NCBI RefSeq assembly: GCF_014673495.1
Contig: NZ_CP051006.1
Span: 4,402,001-4,466,000 of the forward strand
Direction: 5' to 3'
Length of the DNA stretch: 64,000 nt
Source: Streptomyces griseofuscus
GTDB taxonomy: Bacteria; Actinomycetota; Actinomycetes; Streptomycetales; Streptomycetaceae
The translations under genes were made by a program, and so were the position numbers. Of the stretch, positions 53,210 to 61,360 are shown piece by piece (within the stretch, counting starts at the first letter, position 1; every line of letters begins with the position of its first letter). The notes beneath the pieces are model-generated. The model worked only from the letters and a program-made list of their open reading frames with translations. It did no database searches and had not been told where the DNA came from.

Positions 53210-53299
53210 GCGTTTGCCTTGGACCATGGGCATCGTCCGGGTGGAGCTGAGTACTCCTACTCATGCGGCCGCCCCGCTCGCACGAGCAAGGTGACGGGT

Positions 53300-53716
53300 A
53301 TGGACTTACCCGTCGCCCCGCCGGCCTTCGACGCGACCACCGGCCCGAGGCAGCGCGGCCGTGCCGACCTGGGCGCCGACATCGGAGCCGGGTGCGGCCT
53401 GGTGTTCCTGGAACTGGTCGCCTTGGCCGTGATCTTCGGGCTGTGGTTCCTGTCCGGGTTCAATCTCGACCCGGGCAGAACCGTCACGACCGACTCGCTG
53501 TGGGGCTACCTGGCCGCCGCCGGAGGGGTCGGAGTCCTCGCCGTCGCGGCGGCCGCGATCGCCGCGCGGGCCGGGGCCGTCGTCACGGTGGTCACCCAGG
53601 CCGGCATGGCCGCTCTGATCTGCGTCCTCGTCTTCGGCGGGGCCGCGGCGCAGTCGCATCAGGACCGGCTGTGCCGTGACCACCCCTCAGCCACGGGCTG
53701 CAAGGGGAGCGACTAG
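53300..53716 (+). CDS. Small integral membrane protein, function unknown
   Basis: A 138-residue protein with three hydrophobic segments (about 32-54, 68-90, 94-115) and a short tail with two cysteines (CRDHPSATGC). ATG 53300 is preceded by AAGGTGA. No family recognised. It is convergent with the secreted-protein gene at 53728. Confidence 0.7.
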   Translation: MDLPVAPPAFDATTGPRQRGRADLGADIGAGCGLVFLELVALAVIFGLWFLSGFNLDPGRTVTTDSLWGYLAAAGGVGVLAVAAAAIAARAGAVVTVVTQAGMAALICVLVFGGAAAQSHQDRLCRDHPSATGCKGSD

Positions 53717-53727
53717 GCGGCCCGGAA

Positions 53728-54024
53728 TCAGGCTCCGGACGGGTGGACGTCGTTCAGGCTGCCGACGATCGTCACGGAGGATGGATGCGCGGGCGTGGGC
53801 ACCTGGATGAGGATGGGCACGTAGACCACGTCGCCGTGCCGGTACTCGGCCTTCCACGAACTCCGGTAACAGATGGGTGTGTCCGGGTCGCGGTGCGTCG
53901 CGTAGCACCGAAGTGCCGACCCGGCGGATCCGGCCTGCGGCCCCTGCGCCGGCGAGAACGCCGTACAACAGGAGGCGGCGGCCACGAGACTGATGCCCAG
54001 CAAGGTTGCTTTACGAACTTTCAT
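53728..54024 (-). CDS. Small exported protein, possible lipoprotein
   Basis: A 98-residue protein with a clear signal peptide (MKVRKATLLGISLVAAASC) and adjacent cysteines at about 19-20, a weak lipobox. Two more cysteines (ALRCYATH, PICYRSSW) could pair in the mature part. AAGGGG lies just before ATG 54024. It follows the LuxR regulator gene by 29 bases on the same strand, so they may share a transcript. Function unknown. Confidence 0.7.
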   Translation of the reverse strand: MKVRKATLLGISLVAAASCCTAFSPAQGPQAGSAGSALRCYATHRDPDTPICYRSSWKAEYRHGDVVYVPILIQVPTPAHPSSVTIVGSLNDVHPSGA

Positions 54025-54053
54025 CAACCCCTTCCGAGTTACGGAGACACGCC

Positions 54054-56642
54054 TCAGAGTTTCGGGTCGTGAAGTCTGCGGGCGGCCTCCTGCCGGGAAT
54101 GGACGCCGAGCTTGGCCATCACCGCGCCCACATGGTGCCCGGCGGTCTTGGGCGTGATGTAGAGGCGGGCGGCGATCTCGGCGTCCGTGAGACTCTCGTC
54201 CAGCAGCTTGAGCACGTCCATCTCGCGGATGGTCAGCCCGTACGGATTGGCAAGGGTGGCTCTCCGCGGGCCGCGCCTGACGGGGCGGACACCCTGAGCA
54301 CGCATCACGGCGCGGGTGCGCGCCACGACCGGCCGGGCGCCGAGCTCCTCGAAGGCGGCCAGAGCCTGGTGCAGTGCCGGCGCGTCGCCGGACAGACGGA
54401 CCAGCGCGGCCTCGTACGGGCAGCCGAGGCTGTCCCACTGGGCCGCCGCGCCGCGCCAGTCGCCGGCCAGTTCCAGCGCGTAGGGCCCGGCCGCGGGCAC
54501 CTGCGGGGGTGTTCCGCCGGTGCGACGGACCCAGCAGGCCAGGGGTCCGGAAAGCCAGGGATGGGTTCGTTCCGCCAAGGCGTCCAGACCGCTTCGGGCC
54601 TCCGCCTGGCCCCGTTCGGGATCGCCGCCGAGCCAGGCCGCCTCGACACGGGCCTCCCACCCGAGGCCCGTGTCCAGCAGGCAGCCCGAGTCGACCAGCC
54701 CCGCCGCCCGCTCCAGCAGGGGCCATGCCTGGCCGTTGCCCTGGCGGGCCCGCACCAGGCCCAGCACGGTCGAGGCCAACGCCCGGACGACGGGGGGTGA
54801 GCCAGGGTGGGAGAGCACTCTCTGCGCGGCGTCGGCGGCCTGGGCCCACAGGCCCCGGTTCAGCAGTCCCCAGCTGCCCCAGGCTCTCGTGCACAGCAGG
54901 TGGGGCAGCAGATCGTGATCGCGGCAATGGGCTTCCGCCCGGTCCACAGCCGCGGTCATCCGGCTGGTGTCGCGCCGGAGTGCGGTGAAAAAGCACATGA
55001 TGAACGCCAGGAAGCCCGCGTCCTCCGGAGGCACCTGCCCCATCGCGCCGGACACGGCCTGCTCGCATTCCTCCCAGCCCGACCCGCTGCCCAGCATGTC
55101 CGCCACCGCCGCGTGGAAGCGGGCCTGAACGACCACTCCGTTGTCGCCGAATCGCTCACCCAGAGCGATCGCCTTCTCCGCGCAGGCCGCGGTCACCACA
55201 GGTTCCTCATGCCCGCGGCAGGCCAGCTGACAGAGATTCAGGTACGCCCGGGCCAGTTCCCGGCTCGGCTCCAGCCCTTCGAGCACCCGTACCGCCTCCA
55301 GGCCGGTCCGTCCGGCCTCCACGGTCCTCCCGAACGGCCACAGCCAGCACGACAGCCAGCGCAGGTCGTCGCCCTCGCGCAGCCGGTCGCCCAGGGCACG
55401 GCGCAGCTCCACCGCGGTACGGCGGGAGGCGATCCCTTCGTCCAGCCGACTGGACGCCAGACACGCCAGCGAATGGCCCTCCAGCAGAGAAGCCTTCCGG
55501 CTGAGCGGCAGGAGGTCGGCGTACCGCAGGGCGCGGGCGTACTGGACGGCTGCCTCCCGGTGCGCGCCCGACGCGAGCGCGTGGGCGGCCGCGGCGGGTG
55601 CGTACTCCAATACGGCGGCCGGGTCTCCGGCACCGTCCGCGTGCTCGGCCAGCAGCGGCAGATCGTCCGCGGTGACCGGGCGGGACCGCTTCGCCGCCAG
55701 CACCTGCCGGTGCATCCGCAGACGGTGGGCGGCGGGGACGCAATCCAGCACCGCCAGCCGGGTCAACTCATGGCGGAACTCGGACAGCTGCCCGTCGGTC
55801 CGCACGATTCCGCTGGCCACCGCCTCGTCGAGCGCCTCCTCAGAGGCGGGCAGCAGGTCGGACAGGACGGGCAGCGGGACCCGGCGCCCCAGGACCGCCA
55901 GCGTGTCGACGACCCTGCGCGCCGCGGCCGACAGACCGGCCAGGCGGCCGGCGACTGCCTCGCGCACGGTGGCGGGAATGGCCTCCGTGGGGGCGGTCAG
56001 GACCTCGGTGACGATGAACGGATTGCCGCCGGAGACCTCGTACAGCTCATCGGCGTCGACGGTGTGTCCGCGGGCCAGCCGGGCCACGGCCGGGCGGCTC
56101 AGCGGGGTCAGGTCATGGCGGTCCACCCACGGGTAGCCGGCCAGGGTGCCCAGGAGAGCGGTCACCTTGTGGGTGCGGCCGATCTCGTCGTCACGGTAGG
56201 TGGTCACCACCAGCGTCGGAACGCTCGGCAGCCGCCTGGCCACGTATCGCAGCAGGTCCATCGTGGCCTCGTCGGCCCAGTGGACGTCCTCCATGACCAG
56301 AAGGCTGGGGTAGGAGCTCAGATCGGCGAGCAGGCAGTCGAACACCTCATCGGGACGGCAGGTGCCGGCCAGCGCCCCGGTCAGGGCCCCGCGCACCGCT
56401 TGGCCCAGCCGCGGGGCCAGGTCCATCAGAGGACCCAGCGATCGGGGTGCGGCCAATGGATCACAGGCTCCGGCCAGTATCCGGATCCCGGGATCGGCGA
56501 GTTGGGCGAGGCGGTTGACGACACTGGTCTTGCCGATACCCGCCTCGCCGCGCACCAGGGCCAGTCGGCCAGGACCGACCACGGCCGCCCGTAGGTGACC
56601 GGTGAGGTCCTGGAGTACGGCCTCTCGCTCCAGCAGGTCCAT
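54054..56642 (-). CDS. Large ATPase LuxR-family (LAL) transcriptional regulator
   Basis: An 862-residue regulator. The N-terminal AAA/STAND ATPase has Walker A GEAGIGKTS at 32-40 and Walker B LLVMEDVHWADE near 115. A long helical, TPR-like middle (about 330-780) senses ligand or partner in related MalT-type proteins. The C-terminal LuxR helix-turn-helix (LTIREMDVLKLLDESLTDAEIAARLYITPKTAGHHV) binds DNA. ATG 56642 starts MDLLEREAVL, the usual motif; a GTG 8 codons upstream is open. It is divergent from the Asn-rich protein gene, a plausible target. Confidence 0.9.
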   Translation of the reverse strand: MDLLEREAVLQDLTGHLRAAVVGPGRLALVRGEAGIGKTSVVNRLAQLADPGIRILAGACDPLAAPRSLGPLMDLAPRLGQAVRGALTGALAGTCRPDEVFDCLLADLSSYPSLLVMEDVHWADEATMDLLRYVARRLPSVPTLVVTTYRDDEIGRTHKVTALLGTLAGYPWVDRHDLTPLSRPAVARLARGHTVDADELYEVSGGNPFIVTEVLTAPTEAIPATVREAVAGRLAGLSAAARRVVDTLAVLGRRVPLPVLSDLLPASEEALDEAVASGIVRTDGQLSEFRHELTRLAVLDCVPAAHRLRMHRQVLAAKRSRPVTADDLPLLAEHADGAGDPAAVLEYAPAAAAHALASGAHREAAVQYARALRYADLLPLSRKASLLEGHSLACLASSRLDEGIASRRTAVELRRALGDRLREGDDLRWLSCWLWPFGRTVEAGRTGLEAVRVLEGLEPSRELARAYLNLCQLACRGHEEPVVTAACAEKAIALGERFGDNGVVVQARFHAAVADMLGSGSGWEECEQAVSGAMGQVPPEDAGFLAFIMCFFTALRRDTSRMTAAVDRAEAHCRDHDLLPHLLCTRAWGSWGLLNRGLWAQAADAAQRVLSHPGSPPVVRALASTVLGLVRARQGNGQAWPLLERAAGLVDSGCLLDTGLGWEARVEAAWLGGDPERGQAEARSGLDALAERTHPWLSGPLACWVRRTGGTPPQVPAAGPYALELAGDWRGAAAQWDSLGCPYEAALVRLSGDAPALHQALAAFEELGARPVVARTRAVMRAQGVRPVRRGPRRATLANPYGLTIREMDVLKLLDESLTDAEIAARLYITPKTAGHHVGAVMAKLGVHSRQEAARRLHDPKL

Positions 56643-56988
56643 CACCAGCCATTTTCCCTCCGCCACCGGGACCGTGCAAAAGATCCAGACCGATCAAGGC
56701 AGCCCGGACGGTGGGTTGACGCGGGGAGTGACGGACCGGGTCGTGGGGTGTGCCGAGGTGGAACTTGGGGTGCCCACCCGATGCGCATCCGACCGTGGCG
56801 GAGGCAGGCTGGGAAAGCATTCCACGCCTGGGCTTCCTGGGTTTCCGGTCTGCGCGGCCAGCCGATTTCGGGGCGGGCTCGGGCGGATCGCCGCGACGCA
56901 ATCGATGAGCCAGGCCGAACGGATCGCCCCCTGCGGATCGAACGGGGCTTCGACTCGGCCGAGCCGCACTCAACGAAAAGGGATCACC
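56643..56988. promoter_or_regulatory. 346-base divergent spacer
   Basis: Lies between the LAL regulator and the first Asn-rich gene. No gene is seen; it must hold both promoters. No operator could be fixed by eye. Confidence 0.35.
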
Positions 56989-57561
56989 ATGCTCAAGAAG
57001 ATCGCAAAGCGTACGGCAGTGCTGACCGCCTCGGCGGCCCTGGCCGCAGGGGGTGCTCTCGTCCCCTCCTCCGCCTTCGCGGCTCCGACGCCGACCGTCG
57101 CCCATGTGACGACACCGAACGACAACGGAGGCGGGAACAACAACAACAATAACAATAACAACGGCCGAGGCGGGAACAACAACAACAATAACAACAACAA
57201 CGGCCGAGGCGGGCGTCACCACAACAACAACAACAATAACAACAACAACGGGAGGGGAGCGAACAACAACAATAACAACAACAACAACGGGAGGGGAGCG
57301 AACAACAACAACAATAACAACAACAACGGGAGGGGAGCGAACAACAACAACAATAACAACAACAACGGGAGGGGAGCGAACAACAACAACAATAACAACA
57401 ACAATGGCGGGGGTGGAAACAACAACAACAATAACAACAATGGTGGAGGCGGAAACAACAACAATAACAACAACAATAACGGCGGGGGTGGAAACAACAA
57501 CAACAATAACAACAACAACGGTGGGGGTGGGAACAACAACAATAACAACAACAACGGCTGA
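56989..57561 (+). CDS. Secreted asparagine-repeat protein
   Basis: A 190-residue exported protein. A typical signal peptide (MLKKIAKRTAVLTASAALAAGG... SAFA, cleavage about 31) is followed by a short linker and then eleven blocks of 8-9 asparagines separated by GRGG, GRGGRHH, GRGA (four times) and GGGG (four times). The mature protein is almost all Asn, Gly and Arg and should be disordered or amyloid-prone. The AAC/AAT codons give a steep local GC drop. A good AAGGGA site precedes the ATG. A surface or matrix role is plausible; the family is unknown. Confidence 0.75.
   Translation: MLKKIAKRTAVLTASAALAAGGALVPSSAFAAPTPTVAHVTTPNDNGGGNNNNNNNNNGRGGNNNNNNNNNGRGGRHHNNNNNNNNNGRGANNNNNNNNNGRGANNNNNNNNNGRGANNNNNNNNNGRGANNNNNNNNNGGGGNNNNNNNNGGGGNNNNNNNNNGGGGNNNNNNNNNGGGGNNNNNNNNG
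57124..57558 (+). repeat. Tandem (AAC/AAT)n-GRGA/GGGG minisatellite
   Basis: Coding tandem repeat with units of about 36-39 bases: a run of AAC codons with one or two AAT interruptions, then four Gly/Arg/Ala codons. Adjacent units at 57250-57410 are nearly identical, which favours length variation by slippage or recombination. Confidence 0.85.
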
Positions 57562-57567
57562 ACTTCG

Positions 57568-57608
57568 CAGCCCGGGGACCGGTGAAGGCTCACTCGGTCC
57601 CCGGGCTG
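57568..57608. terminator. Bidirectional terminator between the two Asn-rich genes
   Basis: Perfect 14-bp arms (57568-57581, 57595-57608) in the 67-base convergent gap. Confidence 0.85.
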
Positions 57609-57628
57609 TTCTGTGCCGAGGCGGTGCC

Positions 57629-58057
57629 TCAGTTCTGGTGGCAGTTGATGTTCTGGTTACCGGTGAAGGTGTTGCCCGAGCCGACCTGCCCCTTCGGATA
57701 GCACACCTGGAAGTTGATGAGCGACTTGCCCAGAAGTGAGAGGATTCCCGCGCCGTCAGCCTGAGCCTGGCTGTCGCCGTTGTTGTTATTGTTGTTGTTA
57801 TTCGTGCCGCCTCCATTGTTATTGTTGTTGTTGTTCGGACCGCCCGTGTTGTTGTTATTGTTGTTGTTGGTCTGAGTTCCGGTGGAGCTGTCACCCGGTC
57901 CGGCCGTCCCCATCGAGAAGGGCATACGCAGCAGCGGAATGTCGCCCAGGAGCGACAGCAAGCCCCCGCCGCTTTGAGCCTGGGCGCCGCCGGCGCTGAA
58001 GAGAATTGCCGCCGTGACGGCGACGCTGATCGCGGTAAATCGCTTGGCGAGCTTCAA
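57629..58057 (-). CDS. Second secreted Asn-repeat protein with Cys-containing C-terminus
   Basis: A 142-residue exported protein, convergent with the first Asn-rich gene. The signal peptide MKLAKRFTAISVAVTAAILFSAGGAQAQ is preceded by GGAAGG 8 bases before a TTG, the best start (58057). The mature part has a hydrophobic LLSLLGDIPLLRMPF segment, three asparagine runs (7, 7 and 8) split by TGGP and GGGT, a second ILSLLGKSLINF segment, and a C-terminal QVCYPKGQVGSGNTFTGNQNINCHQN-like tail with two cysteines. The hydrophobic repeats and terminal Cys pair recall small surface proteins of aerial hyphae, but it is not a recognisable chaplin or rodlin. Confidence 0.72.
   Translation of the reverse strand: MKLAKRFTAISVAVTAAILFSAGGAQAQSGGGLLSLLGDIPLLRMPFSMGTAGPGDSSTGTQTNNNNNNNTGGPNNNNNNNGGGTNNNNNNNNGDSQAQADGAGILSLLGKSLINFQVCYPKGQVGSGNTFTGNQNINCHQN
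57779..57871 (-). repeat. Asn-codon repeat tracts in the second secreted protein
   Basis: Three runs of GTT/ATT on the plus strand (AAC/AAT codons on the minus), 22 to 25 bases each. They are complementary to the repeat at 57124-57558. Confidence 0.8.
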
Positions 58058-58239
58058 TCGACTGACCTTCCGTCGTCTCTGGTGCCGAATCCCGTGCTTT
58101 AGTGGCAAGGATGGCGAACGCAAGGCGTCGAACGATTACTAGGCGCGCTGCGGGGCCCTTCTTTTCCCCCGTACAGCCCCAGATTCCTGGGCGGTGGGCC
58201 GCGAGGGGTGAGGACCCGCACCGGCCCGGCCCGGCAGGC

Positions 58240-59448
58240 TCAGGCGATGACGCGGGCCGCCTTGGGGGCCCGGGCCAGGAAGAGGAGATAGGCGCCACCC
58301 GCGAGTAGGCAGAGGGCCGAGGCCGTCGCCAGCAGGGCAGGGGTGTGCCGGGGGTGGAGGGAGAGGCCCACCGCGAAGCTCAGGAGCAGGGTGGCGTTCA
58401 GGATCCAGTTGAACGCGGCCCAGGCGTGGGGCTGGCCCGCGGCCGGGACGCCCGACCAGATGACGCGGGTGAGGAGGAGGTTGAAGACGCCGTTCCCGAT
58501 GCCCCCCAGGGCGAAGGTGACGGCGGCGGACCAGAAGGGGAGGCCGAGGCTCGGGAGACCGATCGCGAGGGCCACCAGCAGGTCGGACAGGGGGAGGAGA
58601 GCGCGAATGCCGGTGAGACGGCGTGGCGTCACCGCCGCCGCGACCATGGAGGCCACGGCCCAGCAGGCCATCACCACACCGAGCCCGTGCGCGTCGTAAC
58701 CCGGTGTCCGGGCCAGCATGAAGGGGCCCGACACGCCCTCCAGGCTGGTGGTGATCAGCATGACGGTCACGCAGAGGAGGCCGAGGGCGCCGAACGCGCC
58801 GGGGGCCAGCAGGCGGCCGAACCCCGCGGTGGCGCCACGGCTGCCCGCCGTACCGTCCTGCGGGATCCGCGGCGACCAGGCCACGGCCAGCACCAGCAGG
58901 AAGGTGAGGGCGTTCAGGGCGAAGGCCGACGCCGCGCCGGACACGGCCACCACCACACCGGCCAGCACCATGCCCGCGGCGCCGGCCCCCGCCTTCGAGA
59001 CGCTCCACCACTTGGCCAGTTCGGCCTGCCGACCGTCGCTGAGGGCGTGCAGGAGCGAGCGGGAGAACGGCATCGTCAGGGCCTCGCAGGACGCGGCGAC
59101 GAGAATGCAGGCGAGGACGGCGATCCGGTGGTCCGCCACCGCGCCCGCGACGGCGAACGCCGCCACCTGACCGATCAGCCCGGCCCGCCACGCCGTCCGC
59201 GAGCGGATCCAGCCCCGGGAGCTGACGAGCGGCGTCAGCGCCAGGACCGGGATCGTCTGGGCGGCCAGTACGGAGGCGAGGAAGGTCGTCGAACCCGCGC
59301 GCACCGCGATCAGCGCGTACGCCACCTGCACCAGCTTGTCCCCGAACTCGGAGGCGGCCAGGGCGAGAAGAGTCCCGACGAGCCCGGCCGGCCGGGCGGC
59401 GGAACGGCCTGACAACGCTGGTACCCCCCACGCTCGCGGAACCGACAC
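58240..59448 (-). CDS. MFS transporter
   Basis: A 402-residue major-facilitator protein with about twelve helices. The first is LVGTLLALAASEFGDKLVQVAYAL, and the loop after helix 2 is SRGWIRSRTAWR. The GTG at 59448 is chosen because earlier codons give an unlikely Pro/Arg-rich N-terminus; no good ribosome-binding site is seen, so the start is uncertain by some 25 codons. Substrate unknown. It is divergent from the DUF2797 gene. Confidence 0.82.
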   Translation of the reverse strand: MSVPRAWGVPALSGRSAARPAGLVGTLLALAASEFGDKLVQVAYALIAVRAGSTTFLASVLAAQTIPVLALTPLVSSRGWIRSRTAWRAGLIGQVAAFAVAGAVADHRIAVLACILVAASCEALTMPFSRSLLHALSDGRQAELAKWWSVSKAGAGAAGMVLAGVVVAVSGAASAFALNALTFLLVLAVAWSPRIPQDGTAGSRGATAGFGRLLAPGAFGALGLLCVTVMLITTSLEGVSGPFMLARTPGYDAHGLGVVMACWAVASMVAAAVTPRRLTGIRALLPLSDLLVALAIGLPSLGLPFWSAAVTFALGGIGNGVFNLLLTRVIWSGVPAAGQPHAWAAFNWILNATLLLSFAVGLSLHPRHTPALLATASALCLLAGGAYLLFLARAPKAARVIA

Positions 59449-59648
59449 CGGAGAGATGTCAGGGGAGGCTATCCCGCACTCCGACGGCACCGCTGCGCAT
59501 TTTCCGGCGCCCGGGTCCGAGGCGATCGTCCGGCTGGGGAGCGCGACATCCGCGCGGACGGGGCGCCGGCTCCCTCGATCTCCTCGCCGACCGACCCGTC
59601 CCCGCCGCCCCCAGGCATTGTCAGACCCACCCCCTACCCTCACGAGTG

Positions 59649-60521
59649 ATGGCACAGATGTGGAGATGCTCCGGGCTTCGCTGGTCCGGCGACGGGCTCG
59701 TGCTCGCTTGGGAGGGCGGGCGGGGCAGCGCGCTGGCGTGGGGGAAGCGGGTCGGGTTCGCCGTGCCGGAAGGAAGCGGGCGTGTCTGTGTGGGGGCGCG
59801 GGGGCACACGTGTCCGGTGCGGGCGGCCGTATCGGGGCGCGGCACCGGCGCCCGGTGCGAGGAGTGCGCGCGGCTCGACCGGGCGCACTCCGTGGCCGCC
59901 GACACGATCGCCGACGACCCCCGGCCGTACCGGGTGTATCTCGCCTGGTTCGGACCCGGCCTGGTCAAGGTCGGCATCACGGCCGTCGAGCGGGGGCCGG
60001 CGCGATTGCTGGAGCAGGGCGCCATCTGTTTCAGCTGGCTCGGGACCGGGCCCCTGATGGCGGCGCGCCGTACCGAGGAGATGCTGCGGACCGCGCTGGG
60101 CGTGCCGGACCGGATCGCGTACGCCGAGAAGCGCGCGGTGCGGGCGAGGCTGCCGGGGACGGCGGAGGAGCGGGCGGCCGAGGTGCGCGCGCTGCACCGG
60201 AGGGCCGTCGCGCTCGACCGGTGGCCGGAGTCGCTGCGGGCCGAGCCCTGCGAGGTCGTCGACCACGTGCGGGCCTTCGGGCTCGAAGGCGTACCCGCCG
60301 CCTTCGGCGAGGTGACCGAGCTCGTCCCCGGTGGTGCCATCGGCGGGGAACTGGTCGCGGCCGCCGGGCCCGATCTTCATCTGGCGGTGCGCGGCCGCGG
60401 GGTCGTCGTGCTCGACACCCGGCTGATACGGGGGTGGGGACTTGTGCCCTCGCTGCGGGACGACGATGAACTCGCCCTGCCCGTACGCGAGTTCCACCAG
60501 GAGCAGGATGGGCTGTTCTGA
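59649..60521 (+). CDS. DUF2797 domain-containing protein
   Basis: A 290-residue protein of an uncharacterised family. It has an N-terminal MWRCSGLRW strand, a possible zinc site made of CPVRAAV and CEECARLDRAH, and then a GIY-YIG-like stretch (YRVYLAWFGPGLVKVGITAVERGPARLLEQGA). That motif suggests a nuclease-related fold, though catalytic Arg and Glu cannot be confirmed. GTG 59646 immediately upstream is an alternative start. Cytoplasmic. Confidence 0.83.
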   Translation: MAQMWRCSGLRWSGDGLVLAWEGGRGSALAWGKRVGFAVPEGSGRVCVGARGHTCPVRAAVSGRGTGARCEECARLDRAHSVAADTIADDPRPYRVYLAWFGPGLVKVGITAVERGPARLLEQGAICFSWLGTGPLMAARRTEEMLRTALGVPDRIAYAEKRAVRARLPGTAEERAAEVRALHRRAVALDRWPESLRAEPCEVVDHVRAFGLEGVPAAFGEVTELVPGGAIGGELVAAAGPDLHLAVRGRGVVVLDTRLIRGWGLVPSLRDDDELALPVREFHQEQDGLF

Positions 60522-60622
60522 GGGGCCGCCCAGGCGTTGTCTGAGTGGTGGCTGTGTGTTTCTCAGGAAAAACCAAGACTGGTGAAACACTCCTCTCAGA
60601 GGGCCCCGCCAGTGTGGCCGCC

Positions 60623-61360
60623 ATGACCACGACCTCGCCCCAGGGGCGCACCGAACTGCTGAGGCCGGACGGGAGCCCCGTCCGCGTGCTGGTGGTCGAC
60701 GACGAGACGTCGATCACCGAACTGCTGAGCATGGCCCTTCGCTACGAGGGCTGGCAGATCAGAAGCGCGACGGACGGTCAGGGAGCCCTCCAGACGGCCC
60801 GCGAGTTCCGCCCCGACGCCGTCGTCCTCGACATGATGCTGCCGGACATGGACGGACTGGCCGTCCTCGGCCGGCTGCGCCGTGAACTGCCGGACGTGCC
60901 CGTGCTGTTCCTCACCGCCAAGGACGCGGTGGAGGACCGGATCGCCGGGCTCACCGCGGGCGGCGACGACTATGTGACCAAGCCGTTCAGCCTGGAGGAG
61001 GTCGTCGCCCGGCTGCGCGGACTGATCCGCAGGTCCGGGGCGACCGACCGGCGTTCCGAGTCCGTGCTCGTCGTCGGGGACCTCACTCTGGACGAGGACA
61101 GCCACGAGGTGACCCGGGGCGGTGACTCCATCCACCTGACCGCCACCGAGTTCGAGCTGCTGCGCTTCCTCATGCGCAACCCGCGGCGCGTGCTCAGCAA
61201 GGCGCAGATCCTGGACCGCGTCTGGTCGTACGACTTCGGCGGCCAGGCCAATGTGGTCGAGCTGTACATCTCGTATCTGCGCCGGAAGCTGGACGCCGGA
61301 CGCGAGCCGATGATCCACACCCGGCGCGGCGCCGGTTACCTGATCAAGCCCGCCGTGTGA
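60623..61360 (+). CDS. OmpR-family two-component response regulator
   Basis: A 245-residue regulator: receiver domain at about 20-135 with acidic pair VVDDE, phosphoacceptor Asp in VVLDMMLP, Thr in FLTAK and Lys in YVTKPF. A winged helix-turn-helix DNA-binding domain follows at about 150-243 (LTATEFELLRFLMRNPRRVLSKAQIL and HTRRGAGYLI). It pairs with the histidine kinase gene whose start overlaps its stop. No clear ribosome-binding site precedes ATG 60623. Confidence 0.95.
   Translation: MTTTSPQGRTELLRPDGSPVRVLVVDDETSITELLSMALRYEGWQIRSATDGQGALQTAREFRPDAVVLDMMLPDMDGLAVLGRLRRELPDVPVLFLTAKDAVEDRIAGLTAGGDDYVTKPFSLEEVVARLRGLIRRSGATDRRSESVLVVGDLTLDEDSHEVTRGGDSIHLTATEFELLRFLMRNPRRVLSKAQILDRVWSYDFGGQANVVELYISYLRRKLDAGREPMIHTRRGAGYLIKPAV

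Noticed and set aside
56970..57593. Minus-strand open frames encoding long leucine runs
   Set aside because: They are antisense readings of the AAC/AAT repeats and have no start signals.
57404..57739. Thr-rich plus-strand frame across both Asn-rich genes
   Set aside because: It is a frame-shifted reading of the repeat (ACA/ACC/ATA codons) that crosses a strong terminator.
57124..57871. CRISPR array
   Set aside because: The regular repeats are in-frame codon runs inside secreted proteins; there are no unique spacers and no cas genes.
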